Source: Lachnospira rogosae (GTDB taxonomy: Bacteria > Bacillota > Clostridia > Lachnospirales > Lachnospiraceae). Taken from it: DNA of 64,000 nucleotides. How positions within the stretch are numbered: position 1 is the stretch's first letter; each line of letters starts with the position of its first letter. The translations under genes and the position numbers were made by a program. Under the pieces are notes generated by a model. It was given only the letters and a program-made list of their open reading frames with translations. It was not told the origin of the DNA and did no database searches. The stretch lies in the NCBI RefSeq assembly GCF_040096455.1, contig NZ_JBBMER010000002.1, forward strand, positions 310,001-374,000, in the 5' to 3' direction. Shown here piece after piece: positions 36,645-46,199 of this stretch.

Positions 36645-38156
36645 TTATACATAACGGTTCTTGATGATTGTCTTTACGAATTCATCATTATTTCTTGTCT
36701 TGGTGAACAGGTCAAGTATTCTTTCTGCAGCTTCATCTGTCTTAAGGCTGTTAAGGGCTTTCCTCATTATGTCTACTGCCTCAAGTTCTTCCTTATCAAG
36801 AAGAAGGTCTTCTCTTCTTGTACCCGACTTGGCTATGTCTATTGCCGGGAATACTCTCTTCTCGGATAACTTTCTGTCAAGTACAAGTTCCATATTACCT
36901 GTTCCCTTGAATTCCTCAAATACTACGTCATCCATTTTACTTCCTGTTTCAACAAGTGCTGTTGCAAGTATTGTAAGACTTCCGCCTTCTCTCATATTAC
37001 GTGCTGCACCAAAAAATCTCTTAGGCATATGGAGTGCCGCCGGGTCAAGACCACCTGATAATGTACGTCCACTTGCCTGAACTGTCATATTATAGGCTCT
37101 TGCAAGTCTTGTAATACTATCCAGAAGAATAATTACGTCCTGCTTCTGTTCTACAAGTCTTTTAGCTCTTTCTATAACCATCTCAGATACTCTCTTGTGT
37201 CTTTCCGGAAGTTCATCAAATGTTGAATATATTACCTCTACGTTATCACCTGTTATTGACTCTTTAATATCTGTAACTTCCTCTGGTCTTTCATCAATAA
37301 GAAGAATCATAAGGTGCATTTCCGGGTTGTTCTTAGTAACCGCATTGGCAATCTGCTTAAGAAGTGTTGTCTTACCTGACTTAGGCTGTGATACTATCAT
37401 ACCACGCTGCCCCTTGCCTATAGGTGATATAAGATCAACCATTCTCATCGCTATTGTATTGGAATTCCTCTCAAGATGAATTCTTTCATTAGGAAAGATT
37501 GGTGTGAGCGTTTCAAACGCCTTTCTTCTCTGTGCAACAACCGGATTAAGTCCATTTACAGACTCAACATACATTATTGCGGAGAACTTCTCAGCCTGTG
37601 TCTTGGCTTTCTTAGGTCCTCTTATTATATCACCTGTCTTTAAGTTAAATCTTCTTATCTGTGATGGTGCTACATACACATCATTCTCGCCAGGAAGAAA
37701 ATTCTCACATCTTATAAATCCGTAGCCTTCCTGTAATACTTCAAGTATTCCATCCGCCATCTCTGGCTCTTTTGCTTCATCATAAGAAGCCTTACCTTCA
37801 TTAACTGTATGCTCCTGATATGTACGTTCCTGATATTGACGCTCCTGATATGGGCGTTTCTCATATCTTTCGTTCTGGTGCTGTCTGTGATTATTATTCA
37901 CCGATTCATTATTATTGGTATTATTTATTACTTCATTATTAGTATTAGCTGTTTCAGAATTATTAACTGTCCGTTCAGTAACAGTATTAACAGTTGCCTC
38001 ATTATCAGTATATCCCACAGTACTCTCATTTTCCTCTGCTGCAATAATAGCATCAATAAGCTCACTCTTTCTCATAGCAGATATGTTCTTTATCTTCTTA
38101 TCTTTTGCAAAATCTCTTAATACGCTTACTGAAAGTGTTTCTAATTTCTCACGCAT
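36645..38156 (-). CDS. rho: Transcription termination factor Rho with long disordered insert
   Basis: A protein of 503 residues. Residues 1-32 are the Rho N-terminal helical domain. About residues 35-130 are an Asn/Thr/Glu/Gln-rich insert with a tandem motif (YQERQYQERTYQEHT). The cold-shock-like RNA-binding domain follows (GYGFIRCENFLPGENDVYV), then the hexameric ATPase with Walker A QPKSGKTTLL and Walker B VIILLDSITRLARAYN. It is an RNA-driven helicase that ends untranslated transcripts. GGAGG lies five bases before the ATG. Long N-terminal inserts occur in several Clostridia and Bacteroides. Confidence 0.96.
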   Translation of the reverse strand: MREKLETLSVSVLRDFAKDKKIKNISAMRKSELIDAIIAAEENESTVGYTDNEATVNTVTERTVNNSETANTNNEVINNTNNNESVNNNHRQHQNERYEKRPYQERQYQERTYQEHTVNEGKASYDEAKEPEMADGILEVLQEGYGFIRCENFLPGENDVYVAPSQIRRFNLKTGDIIRGPKKAKTQAEKFSAIMYVESVNGLNPVVAQRRKAFETLTPIFPNERIHLERNSNTIAMRMVDLISPIGKGQRGMIVSQPKSGKTTLLKQIANAVTKNNPEMHLMILLIDERPEEVTDIKESITGDNVEVIYSTFDELPERHKRVSEMVIERAKRLVEQKQDVIILLDSITRLARAYNMTVQASGRTLSGGLDPAALHMPKRFFGAARNMREGGSLTILATALVETGSKMDDVVFEEFKGTGNMELVLDRKLSEKRVFPAIDIAKSGTRREDLLLDKEELEAVDIMRKALNSLKTDEAAERILDLFTKTRNNDEFVKTIIKNRYV

Positions 38157-38357
38157 CTAAACCTCCTTACTTATTCCAGTATTTATTGATTATAAAAATG
38201 CTATTACCCATAAATACCGGATATACACTATGATTAAATCTAATATCAATTGTAAAATAACTATATATAACAAATTAATCTGGGAAACGATACGAATATG
38301 TATCTTAGATTTCGTAATTTATTATACATTATTTTTCCCAAAAATAAAAGACTTATA

Positions 38358-38386
38358 TTGATGATAATTTCAGCTTGTGTTATTAT
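38358..38386 (+). promoter_or_regulatory. Probable promoter of the malic enzyme operon
   Basis: TTGATG (38358-38363) and TATTAT (38381-38386) are 17 bp apart on the plus strand, about 50 bp before the malic enzyme ATG. It drives the plus-strand genes up to 42.45 kb, divergent from rho. Confidence 0.55.
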
Positions 38387-38438
38387 ATAGTCTATATGAT
38401 TATTTAATAATATTATTCACGAAAGGAACATATATCTT

Positions 38439-39590
38439 ATGACTAATGCAGAAAAAGCTTTACAGCTTCATAAAGAATGGAATGGTAAATTTGAAACAAC
38501 TCCTAAGATGAGTATTACAACAAGGGAAGACCTTGCTTTAGCATATACTCCTGGTGTAGCAGAACCTTGTAAGGTTATTGCCAAAGATAAAGAAGCCGCT
38601 TATACATATACAATAAAGTCTAACACTATTGCTGTTGTATCTGACGGAAGTGCCGTTCTTGGTCTTGGAAATATCGGTGCACACGCCGCTATGCCTGTTA
38701 TGGAAGGTAAAGCTGTGTTATTCAAATCATTTGGTGGTGTTAATGCAGTTCCTATCTGTCTTGATACTCAGGATACGGAGGAGATTATTAAGACTGTTGT
38801 TAATATTGCACCTGCATTTGGCGGCATTAATCTTGAAGATATATCGGCTCCAAGATGCTTTGAAATAGAAAGCCGCTTAAAAGAGCTTCTCGATATTCCT
38901 GTATTCCACGATGACCAGCACGGAACAGCTATCGTTGTATTAGCTGGTATTATCAATGGTTTAAAGGTTACAGGAAAGACAAAGGAAGAATGTAAGGTTG
39001 TAATAAATGGTGCTGGTTCTGCCGGTGTTGCTATTACTAAGCTTCTTCTTACCTACGGCTTTAAAAATGTTACTATGTGCGACAAATCTGGTATTCTTTC
39101 TAAGAATAGTGAAGGTCTTAACTGGATGCAGAAATCTATGATGGACGTTACTAACCTTGAAGGTAAGACTGGTTCACTTGCTGATGCTTTAGCCGGTGCT
39201 GATGTATTCGTAGGTGTATCTGCTCCTAATATCGTTACTGCTGATATGGTTAAGACTATGAATAAGGATGCTATTATATTTGCTATGGCTAACCCTGTTC
39301 CAGAGATTATGCCAGATGTTGCGAAAGCCGCTGGTGCAAGAGTTGTCGGTACAGGCCGTTCAGATTTTCCTAATCAGGTTAATAATGTTATTGCATTCCC
39401 TGGTATATTCAAGGGTGCATTACAGGGACGTGCTACACAGATAACTGAGGAGATGAAGCTTGCAGCAGCTTTAGCAATTGCTAACCTTATTCCAGATTCA
39501 GAACTTTCAGATACTAATATTTTACCAGAAGCATTTGACCCTAAGGTAACCGATGTTGTTGCCAAAGCCGTTATGGACTTAATTAAGTAA
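38439..39590 (+). CDS. NAD(P)-dependent malic enzyme
   Basis: A protein of 383 residues of the short malic enzyme class (no phosphotransacetylase domain). AYTPGVAEPC at the N-terminus, LLDIPVFHDDQHGTA (metal and malate site) and GAGSAGVAITKLLL (dinucleotide fold) are diagnostic. It converts malate to pyruvate and CO2 with NAD(P)+. GAAAGGA lies upstream of the ATG. The radical SAM gene starts three bases after its stop, so translation may be coupled. Confidence 0.94.
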   Translation: MTNAEKALQLHKEWNGKFETTPKMSITTREDLALAYTPGVAEPCKVIAKDKEAAYTYTIKSNTIAVVSDGSAVLGLGNIGAHAAMPVMEGKAVLFKSFGGVNAVPICLDTQDTEEIIKTVVNIAPAFGGINLEDISAPRCFEIESRLKELLDIPVFHDDQHGTAIVVLAGIINGLKVTGKTKEECKVVINGAGSAGVAITKLLLTYGFKNVTMCDKSGILSKNSEGLNWMQKSMMDVTNLEGKTGSLADALAGADVFVGVSAPNIVTADMVKTMNKDAIIFAMANPVPEIMPDVAKAAGARVVGTGRSDFPNQVNNVIAFPGIFKGALQGRATQITEEMKLAAALAIANLIPDSELSDTNILPEAFDPKVTDVVAKAVMDLIK

Positions 39591-39593
39591 TAT

Positions 39594-40511
39594 ATGTTAC
39601 CATATTACTATTCCCTTAACGAATTTCTTCAAAAAGAATATGGCCATAAGCTTTACAAATTAGCCCTGAACGGTGGAATGACTTGCCCTAACCGTGACGG
39701 GCTAATTGATACAAAAGGATGTATATTCTGTAGTGCCGGAGGTTCAGGCGACTTCGCAGGCGGCAGAAAATCCGATATGGATATTAACACACAGATAGAT
39801 AATGCCAAAGCATTAATAAAGAACAAATATAATGGCGGTCATTTTATCGCCTATTTCCAGTCCTTTACTAATACTTATGCTGATATAGATTATCTGCGTA
39901 ATCTTTATATGCCGGTTATCAGGCGTGATGACATAGACATTTTATCTATAGCTACAAGACCTGACTGCATAGATGATAAAGTTCTTGATTTATTAGCTGA
40001 GCTTTCCTTAATAAAACCTGTATGGGTTGAATTAGGCTTACAGACTACCAACGAGAACACTGCCCGTTATATAAGGCGTGGGTATCCTCTTAAGACATTT
40101 GATGAGTGTGTAAGCACTCTTCGTTCTATTGGAATACGTCCAATTGTCCATATGATAGCAGGGCTTCCCAATGAAAATATGACTGATATGTTAAATACTG
40201 CTGACTACATCGCACACTGTGGTGCATCAGGAATTAAGATACAGCTTTTACATATTTTACAAGGTACTGACCTTTGCCAGGATTATGATAAAGGTCTTTT
40301 TAATGTGCTTTCACTAGAAGAATATATGGATATTGCAGGACAGATAATAACTCATCTGCCACCTGATATGGTTGTCCATAGAATAACGGGCGATGGTCCC
40401 AAATCAATACTTAAAGCTCCTTTATGGAGTTCTAACAAGAAGCTTGTATTGAACTCACTCAATAAACACTTCAAAGATAATAATATTTATCAAGGACGGA
40501 ACTATGTATGA
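39594..40511 (+). CDS. YhcC-type (TIGR01212) radical SAM protein
   Basis: A protein of 305 residues. The YhcC-like N-terminus YYSLNEFLQKEYG precedes a radical SAM cluster motif (CPNRD, then CIFCSAGGSGDFA) and a TIM-barrel core (SIATRPDCID, WVELGLQTTNENT, MIAGLPNE). This family uses a 4Fe-4S cluster and AdoMet; its role is poorly defined, with some links to tRNA modification or redox response. There is no ribosome binding site: the ATG is three bases after the malic enzyme stop. Its TGA overlaps the next start (ATGA). Confidence 0.9.
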   Translation: MLPYYYSLNEFLQKEYGHKLYKLALNGGMTCPNRDGLIDTKGCIFCSAGGSGDFAGGRKSDMDINTQIDNAKALIKNKYNGGHFIAYFQSFTNTYADIDYLRNLYMPVIRRDDIDILSIATRPDCIDDKVLDLLAELSLIKPVWVELGLQTTNENTARYIRRGYPLKTFDECVSTLRSIGIRPIVHMIAGLPNENMTDMLNTADYIAHCGASGIKIQLLHILQGTDLCQDYDKGLFNVLSLEEYMDIAGQIITHLPPDMVVHRITGDGPKSILKAPLWSSNKKLVLNSLNKHFKDNNIYQGRNYV

Positions 40512-41023
40512 ATACCGATTCGACAACGCTTTATAAGCTGATGATTTTGTATATGTTAAGCAAGGTCAATTTTCCGCTTTCCAATGTACAGATATCAACT
40601 TTTATGCTCGATAATGAATATACTTCATATTTTACATTTCAGGAAACAATTAATTCATTAGTTGAAGATTCCTTTATCCAGCAAATGAATTACAGAAACA
40701 GTACACAGTACAAACTCACACAGGAAGGCGAAGATACTGTAGCGTTTTTCTATACTAAGATTTCACCTGCAATACGTGAAGATATTGATTCATATCTTGC
40801 AAGGAACAAATACGAACTAAAATCCGAGGTTGGAACTACTTCTGACTACTATCGTACTACCAATGGAACTTATATCGCACATCTTCTGGTTAAAGAAGGG
40901 GACAGCACACTTATTGAGCTTAACCTTGGAGTACCTTTAGAAGACCAGGCTAAAGATATGTGTGACAAATGGAAAGACTCAAGCCAGGATATATATGACT
41001 TTATAATGCACAGACTTTTATAA
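40508..41023 (+). CDS. DUF4364 family protein
   Basis: A protein of 171 residues. The N-terminal 80 residues look like a winged-helix (TLYKLMILYMLSKVNFPLSNVQ, then YKLTQEGEDTVAFF), as in PadR/MarR-like regulators. The C-terminal half is mixed alpha/beta. This matches what I remember of DUF4364, a Clostridia-specific family of suspected regulators. It overlaps the radical SAM gene by four bases and is followed 17 bp later by a glycosyltransferase gene. Confidence 0.8.
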   Translation: MNTDSTTLYKLMILYMLSKVNFPLSNVQISTFMLDNEYTSYFTFQETINSLVEDSFIQQMNYRNSTQYKLTQEGEDTVAFFYTKISPAIREDIDSYLARNKYELKSEVGTTSDYYRTTNGTYIAHLLVKEGDSTLIELNLGVPLEDQAKDMCDKWKDSSQDIYDFIMHRLL

Positions 41024-41040
41024 TTATAATGAGGATTAAT

Positions 41041-42453
41041 ATGGATAATTGCAAATACAGACATATTCTATTCTTAAGTTATAAAGATATATGCTACAAC
41101 TCAACATCATATTTTGAACAGCGTATATCAGAAGAACTCATCAATGCTGGTATTAAAGTTACACATCTTAATATTCCAAAGCCAGCCAAAGGTTTAAGTG
41201 GCACATTAGCTGATACAGCATATATGTTGCTTAAGCCTTATTTTAACGCAGATTTAGATGCCATAATTGATATTAATACGACTATTCCCTGTATTAAATA
41301 TAACAATGGATACATTCTTAATAATTTTGATATTCCTGTATGGCATTACATTCTTGACCACCCACTCTACCACTATAAGGCTCTTAAAGTGCAGCTTAAC
41401 AATTACAATGTAATATGCCTTGATACATTTCACGCAAAGCTAATCAGGGAAAGTTTCCCACATATCAGGGAAGTAAAGGTTATTCCGTTAAGTGCTGATG
41501 AATATTCCATCAGTAATATTTCTAAAAAATACTGTCAGGACAATATGGCTGATACTAATTCAGACAGCAGCTACAACACTTTATCATACCATAAATGTAG
41601 TAAACGTGCGGTAAAACTGCTATTTACAAGCACTTACACTGACCCTGTAAAGGTTGCACTTTTATATAACAAAAGTGGCTTAAATATTCAAAATAATAAT
41701 ATTAACGATAAAGATATCAACGATAATAGCACTAAAAATACACTAATTAAGGATATAGATAATGATTATCTGCTTAATGCACTTCTTAATAATCCTTCAT
41801 TTACGCAGGAGAAAGCCGTCCAATATCTTAGAAGCCTTAATATATTAGACAATTCTTCTTCAACAATACAATATCTTCACAATAATTTCCTAATAGATGT
41901 ATATCTGCAATGTATTATCCGTGAGGAGATTATAAGCACAATAATTAAAAACAGAATTCCAATAACTATATACGGACACGGCTGGGATGCTTTTGCCGAT
42001 AAATGTGATATCTTAATTCCCGAGTACACTAAGTATCTTGATATACGAAAGGAAGTTACTTATAACAGGCTTCCAGCCATATATTCAAATGCACGTCTGT
42101 CTTTAAACCAGATGCCCTGGTTTAAAGGCGGTATGCACGACAGAATTCCACTTGCACTTATGAATGGCTGTCTTTCATTGACTGACGCAAGCACCTATTT
42201 AACTGATATTCTGAATATTGGTGAAAATGAAGGTGTATACACATACTCTCTTGAAAATATCGAAGCTGTGCCTGATATCATTATGGATATTCTAAATAAC
42301 ACAGCTGATGATAATTGTGTTCCTGAAATTATTAATTCATTATCCGATAAAGATTGTGTTCTGGAAAATATTAATTCATTGTCTGATAATGCAAGAGCTT
42401 ACGCACATAAGCATTTTTCCTGGAAATGCTGGGTAGATAAATTTTTAGATTAA
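41041..42453 (+). CDS. Glycosyltransferase-like protein (CgeB/DUF3880-like layout)
   Basis: A protein of 470 residues. The N-terminal half resembles DUF3880-type domains (ILFLSYKDICYNST, then VWHYILDHPLYHY). The C-terminal part has a GT-B-like sequence (SNARLSLNQMPWFKGGMHDR, then PLALMNGCLSLTDAS), which in this family binds a nucleotide sugar. Residues of about 215-245 are an Asn/Asp/Ile-rich insert, and a short duplication (IINSLSD, INSLSD) occurs near the end. GAGG is six bases before the ATG at 41041; an earlier ATG at 41029 lacks a site. The acceptor is unknown. Confidence 0.72.
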   Translation: MDNCKYRHILFLSYKDICYNSTSYFEQRISEELINAGIKVTHLNIPKPAKGLSGTLADTAYMLLKPYFNADLDAIIDINTTIPCIKYNNGYILNNFDIPVWHYILDHPLYHYKALKVQLNNYNVICLDTFHAKLIRESFPHIREVKVIPLSADEYSISNISKKYCQDNMADTNSDSSYNTLSYHKCSKRAVKLLFTSTYTDPVKVALLYNKSGLNIQNNNINDKDINDNSTKNTLIKDIDNDYLLNALLNNPSFTQEKAVQYLRSLNILDNSSSTIQYLHNNFLIDVYLQCIIREEIISTIIKNRIPITIYGHGWDAFADKCDILIPEYTKYLDIRKEVTYNRLPAIYSNARLSLNQMPWFKGGMHDRIPLALMNGCLSLTDASTYLTDILNIGENEGVYTYSLENIEAVPDIIMDILNNTADDNCVPEIINSLSDKDCVLENINSLSDNARAYAHKHFSWKCWVDKFLD

Positions 42454-42469
42454 TATTAATATATTTAAG

Positions 42470-42571
42470 AAAGCCGCCTTACAAGTAGTTCATTGATTAA
42501 CTGAGCCAGCAATTGTTATTTATCATATAACAATTACTGTATTATCAAATTCCTGCCTGCAAGACGGCTTT
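42470..42571. terminator. Bidirectional terminator between glycosyltransferase and spore protein genes
   Basis: AAAGCCGCCTT (42470-42480) pairs with AAGACGGCTTT (42561-42571) with one mismatch, and an inner AATTGTTAT/ATAACAATT hairpin occupies the loop. T-rich sequence follows on both strands. It lies in a 206-bp convergent gap. Confidence 0.65.
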
Positions 42572-42659
42572 TATTATTAAATTGGTTGATACTGTTTAGT
42601 TAAGCGTATCAGCAGTTTAAAAATGTCATTATTAGATTTATCTAATATATGGCTTTTAC

Positions 42660-42881
42660 CTAGTTGCCACCCTGTGACATCTGTTCTTCCTGCTTTCTGA
42701 TCATTTTCTTAACCATATTACCACCTACAGAACCAGCCTCAGCGGAAGTAAGGTCACCATTGTAGCCTTCCTTTAAGTTGACACCGATTTCTGATGCTAC
42801 TTCCATCTTAAATCTGTCGAGTGCATCCTGTGCATTCTTCTTAGTCTTTGATGAAGTTGAACTTGAATTTGAACTAGCCAT
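42660..42881 (-). CDS. Small acid-soluble spore protein, alpha/beta type
   Basis: A protein of 73 residues. The central EVASEIGVNLKEGYNGDLTS carries the GPR protease site pattern (E-I-G/A), followed by AGSVGGNMVKKMI, the DNA-binding signature of alpha/beta SASPs. These coat spore DNA and protect it from damage. The N-terminus is Ser/Thr/Asn-rich. A GGAGG site precedes the ATG. Expression is normally forespore-specific under sigma G; I could not place a convincing sigma G promoter. Confidence 0.93.
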   Translation of the reverse strand: MASSNSSSTSSKTKKNAQDALDRFKMEVASEIGVNLKEGYNGDLTSAEAGSVGGNMVKKMIRKQEEQMSQGGN

Positions 42882-42986
42882 AATAAACCTCCGTCCTTAT
42901 GTCCTTAGACATATTCTTTATTAGATAAGCTTCATTGCTTATCTTGGTATTATTATGTGCTTATACCGTCTGTTTATTATACCAAT

Positions 42987-44069
42987 TTATGGAAGATATC
43001 TTTCATATATCTTAAAACCGTCAAATATTACATACCAGCGGTTGCCTGCCGCAGCCATAACTGTTACATATTCTTTTCCATCTTTTTCTGCAAAATTAAC
43101 AAGACAGTTATGGGCTTCATCTGTATAGCCCGTCTTTCCTGCCTTAATGGTTACTCCCGGCACTTCATTACCGACCATTCTTGAGAACATTGTGCTTGTA
43201 AGATGTATTCCCTCAGGGTGCTGTGGTGTAGACGCAGTTGTATACTGGTATGTTCCAAGAACCTTTGCACACACCTCATTACTCATAGCATATTCCATAA
43301 TCATTGCCATCTCTGCCGGCGTTGTATACTGATTAACATCGTGAAGTCCTGACGGATTGCAGAAATGTGTATTCTTCAATCCCATTTCTTCGCATTTCTC
43401 ATTCATAAGCTTAACGAATTCTTCTTCTGAACCAGCAGTTATCTGTGCTATTCCGTATGCCGCATCTGCTCCTGAGGGAAGTGCAAGTCCATATAATAAA
43501 TCATTGGCTGTCACTTCTTCATCAACACTAAAACCTGCAACTGATGCCTGCTGTATATACAGATTATTAAGCTCTTCAAAACCAAAACGGTACGTTTTAT
43601 TCAAATCCTGTATATTCTCAACTGCTATTATAAGTGACATTACCTTTGTCATAGAGGCTGGATATATTCTTGTATCTGCCTGTTTGCCTGCAATAAGCTG
43701 GTTATTGGTAACATCAAGAAGTGCCACATAAGGTGACTGTATATCACCATCAAGCATTTCCTTATAGTCTGGTGACTTTGCAGCATACTTAAATACCGGT
43801 TCCTGCTGTATAACTGTTATATTATTATCTTCTATAACATTATCTGTAAGCACTGCCTGCTGTTGTGCATTACCATCATCTGCGTGCGAACTTATTGCTT
43901 TAACTGACTTGGTGACGACAACCGATATTACTAACAGTAATATAGCTGCAAATAAATTTCTCTTGATAAGTCTTATCTGTGCCTGTCTTTTTCTCTTCAT
44001 TGCCATAGCCTTCTTCTTTCTTGCTCTATTGGCTCTGACAGCTTCATCATAATCTAAATACTCACTCAT
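42987..44069 (-). CDS. Serine-type D-Ala-D-Ala carboxypeptidase
   Basis: A protein of 360 residues with a basic N-terminus and one membrane helix (about residues 35-53), then a penicillin-binding peptidase domain: SMTK (SxxK nucleophile), PSGADAA at the SxN position, and KTGYTDEA (KTG). It trims the terminal D-alanine from peptidoglycan stem peptides outside the membrane. The second motif reads SGA rather than the usual SGN. GGGGGC lies just before the ATG. It sits between the spore protein gene and a DJ-1 family gene, which starts... 17 bp upstream in transcription. Confidence 0.9.
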   Translation of the reverse strand: MSEYLDYDEAVRANRARKKKAMAMKRKRQAQIRLIKRNLFAAILLLVISVVVTKSVKAISSHADDGNAQQQAVLTDNVIEDNNITVIQQEPVFKYAAKSPDYKEMLDGDIQSPYVALLDVTNNQLIAGKQADTRIYPASMTKVMSLIIAVENIQDLNKTYRFGFEELNNLYIQQASVAGFSVDEEVTANDLLYGLALPSGADAAYGIAQITAGSEEEFVKLMNEKCEEMGLKNTHFCNPSGLHDVNQYTTPAEMAMIMEYAMSNEVCAKVLGTYQYTTASTPQHPEGIHLTSTMFSRMVGNEVPGVTIKAGKTGYTDEAHNCLVNFAEKDGKEYVTVMAAAGNRWYVIFDGFKIYERYLP

Positions 44070-44086
44070 ACTGCCCCCAGATACAA

Positions 44087-44641
44087 TTAATCATTAATAT
44101 ACTGTGTACTGACAGCAAGTTCATCGGCTAATTCTTTACCCCTAATAAGAGTAACAAGTTCAAGTCCTAAATCAACAGAAGTTCCCATTCCTCTTGAAGT
44201 TGTTATATTACCATCTGTAACAACTCTCTCTGTCTTAGGTGCAACCTCAGCCCCTTCTAACATATCTTCAAAGCCCGGGAAAGCTGTTGCTCTCTTTCCT
44301 TTAAGGAAGCCTAACTTTCCAAGTACGCTTGGTGCGGCACATATTGCGGCAATTCTGCCACCAGCTTCATTATGCACCTTAAGCATATCAATAAGCTTGT
44401 CACAATCATAATATGTCTTGTGTCCCGGTCCTCCTGGGAGGAAGCATACATCTTCATCGTTACAGTTAATATCTTCAATAAGCTTATCAGCTTCAACTAT
44501 AATATTCTGTGCACTTTTTACTGATTTATTACCAGTAATTGATACAGTGTCAACACCTATATTCGCTCTTCTTAATATATCTATAACTGCAAGTGCTTCT
44601 ACAGTTTCAAATCCATCTGTTAAAAAAGCTAAAACTTTCAT
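44087..44641 (-). CDS. DJ-1/PfpI family protein
   Basis: A protein of 184 residues, the usual size. The nucleophile-elbow Cys is in AAICAAPSVLGK; LTDGFETVEALAVIDILRR at the N-terminus and DVCFLPGGPGH match the DJ-1/ThiJ branch. Members act as chaperones or glyoxalase/deglycase-like enzymes; which applies here cannot be told. GGAG lies eight bases before the ATG. It is 17 bp upstream of the carboxypeptidase gene on the same strand. Confidence 0.9.
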   Translation of the reverse strand: MKVLAFLTDGFETVEALAVIDILRRANIGVDTVSITGNKSVKSAQNIIVEADKLIEDINCNDEDVCFLPGGPGHKTYYDCDKLIDMLKVHNEAGGRIAAICAAPSVLGKLGFLKGKRATAFPGFEDMLEGAEVAPKTERVVTDGNITTSRGMGTSVDLGLELVTLIRGKELADELAVSTQYIND

Positions 44642-44864
44642 TTATTAATCTCCATTTCTACTAAATGTCTTAATCTACCGATATTTTATAAAATGTTATT
44701 TATTAGCGTATTGTTTTTATAAAATTTTAATTAAATCAATTTATTTTATAGTATATCACTTTTTGTTATTTCATACCATACTTTATAACACTTTAATTAC
44801 AACTTTAATTCAATTATAACTGATTATTTTTTAGTCAAGCTGAAAACATTTTTATCATTATGTC

Positions 44865-44893
44865 TTGTGGTTTTGAATACTATGTGTTATCAT
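44865..44893 (+). promoter_or_regulatory. Probable degV promoter
   Basis: TTGTGG (44865-44870) and TATCAT (44888-44893) are 17 bp apart on the plus strand, 33 bp before the start codon. The rest of the gap 44642-44926 is plain AT-rich DNA. Confidence 0.4.
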
Positions 44894-44926
44894 ATATAAA
44901 TAAATATTTGAATGTTGGAGGCACAT

Positions 44927-45826
44927 ATGTTTAAACTTATAAGTGATACTTCATGTGACTGGATTAAGGAGTACGCAGAAGAACATAATGTTACATTAGT
45001 TCCGTTATATACTACATTTGACGGACAGACTTATTATAAAGAGCAATTTGAAATCAGCTATGATGAATTCTATAGAAAAATGACAGATGAGAACGCATTT
45101 CCTAAATCTTCTCTTCCTTCTATTCAAGATTATGTTGATGCATTTATGCCATCAGTTGAGGCTGGTGTACCTATTATATGCTGTTGTATAACAACATATT
45201 TCTCTGGTTCATACAACTCAGCCTGCACTGCAAGGGATATGATTATTGAAGATTATCCGGATGCTAAGATTACCGTTATCAATTCCTTACAGAATTCAGC
45301 TTCTATGTCTTTATTCGTATATGAAGCTATGTGTATGAGAGATGCTGGATATTCTTATGAAGATACAGTTAAGAAGCTTGAAGCTATGCGTCCTTTTGGA
45401 AGAATTATATTCACAACAGAATCTCTTGATTACTTAACTAAAGGTGGACGTCTTGTAAAGACAGCTACTATGATTACAAGCAAGTTAAATCTTCGCCCTA
45501 TTATTATTATGAAGGGTGGGGAAATAGGCGTTGGCGGTTTCTTTAGAACAAGAAAGAAAGCTAAAGCAAAGGTTATCGAATTATTATGCAAGCATTTTCA
45601 GGAGTCAGGACTTAATATCAATGATTATGATATAACAGTTGGATATTGTACTAACCCTGAAGAAGCAAGTGAATACAGAAAAGAAGTTGAGGAAGCTATA
45701 AGCACTAAGCTTCTAGAGTCAGGAGTTGAATTCAAGACACGTATCGGTGTTGTTACTTCGTGCCATACAGGTCCTACTGCACTTGGGGTTGCACTTATGC
45801 CTAAGTTTGATAGATTTGAGGCTTAA
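44927..45826 (+). CDS. DegV family fatty-acid-binding protein
   Basis: A protein of 299 residues. The N-terminus FKLISDTSCDW and the stretches FPKSSLPSIQDYVDAF and TTYFSGSYNSACTA are the DegV fold's lipid-binding signatures; GRIIFTTESLDYLTKGGR follows and the C-terminal TSCHTGPTALGVALMPKF is conserved. Such proteins (FakB-like) hold a fatty acid for phosphorylation by FakA, though no fakA is nearby. GGAGG is five bases before the ATG at 44927; an earlier ATG at 44912 lacks a site. It is followed by the palindromic elements B1/B2. Confidence 0.92.
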   Translation: MFKLISDTSCDWIKEYAEEHNVTLVPLYTTFDGQTYYKEQFEISYDEFYRKMTDENAFPKSSLPSIQDYVDAFMPSVEAGVPIICCCITTYFSGSYNSACTARDMIIEDYPDAKITVINSLQNSASMSLFVYEAMCMRDAGYSYEDTVKKLEAMRPFGRIIFTTESLDYLTKGGRLVKTATMITSKLNLRPIIIMKGGEIGVGGFFRTRKKAKAKVIELLCKHFQESGLNINDYDITVGYCTNPEEASEYRKEVEEAISTKLLESGVEFKTRIGVVTSCHTGPTALGVALMPKFDRFEA

Positions 45827-45886
45827 TTAGGAGGGCTTCAAATATAAATAATGTGTCATTTGATGATTGATTTCTACCTTTATTGG

Positions 45887-46199
45887 GTGGCGGACGGACG
45901 TAAAATGGTGGGTGAATACACGCTGTGATGAGCGGACGAACGGGTGACACAGCTACGGTATTGTATGAAGACAATTGGATATTCTAAGCCTTTCTTATTT
46001 AGGTGGTGAGGACGGACGCATACGCTCCTATTCGCCATCGTGGCTCAGTAGTCGCTTGGCAGGACACCGTGTCCTGCCATTGCTGGTTTATGGGGAAGAA
46101 AGGCTAAGAATATCTCAGTTGTCTTTATAAATCATCCTCTTTAGCTGTGTCACCCGCCCGCCTCGCTCATCGCATTGCGTATTCGCTCACCATTTTGCT
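45887..46199 (+). repeat. Large palindromic element B1
   Basis: In an 815-bp protein-free convergent gap. Outer arms 45902-45955 and 46142-46196 are reverse complements with scattered mismatches (AAAATGGTG...GTGACACAGCTA). Inner arms 45968-45996 and 46096-46125 also pair (AAGACAATTGGATATTCT and its complement). At the top is a GC-rich core (46001-46085) containing the perfect hairpin GGCAGGACA/TGTCCTGCC. The left border reads GGTGGCGGACGGACGT. The design is one long stem with a conserved head. Short frames inside are not genes. Confidence 0.85.
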
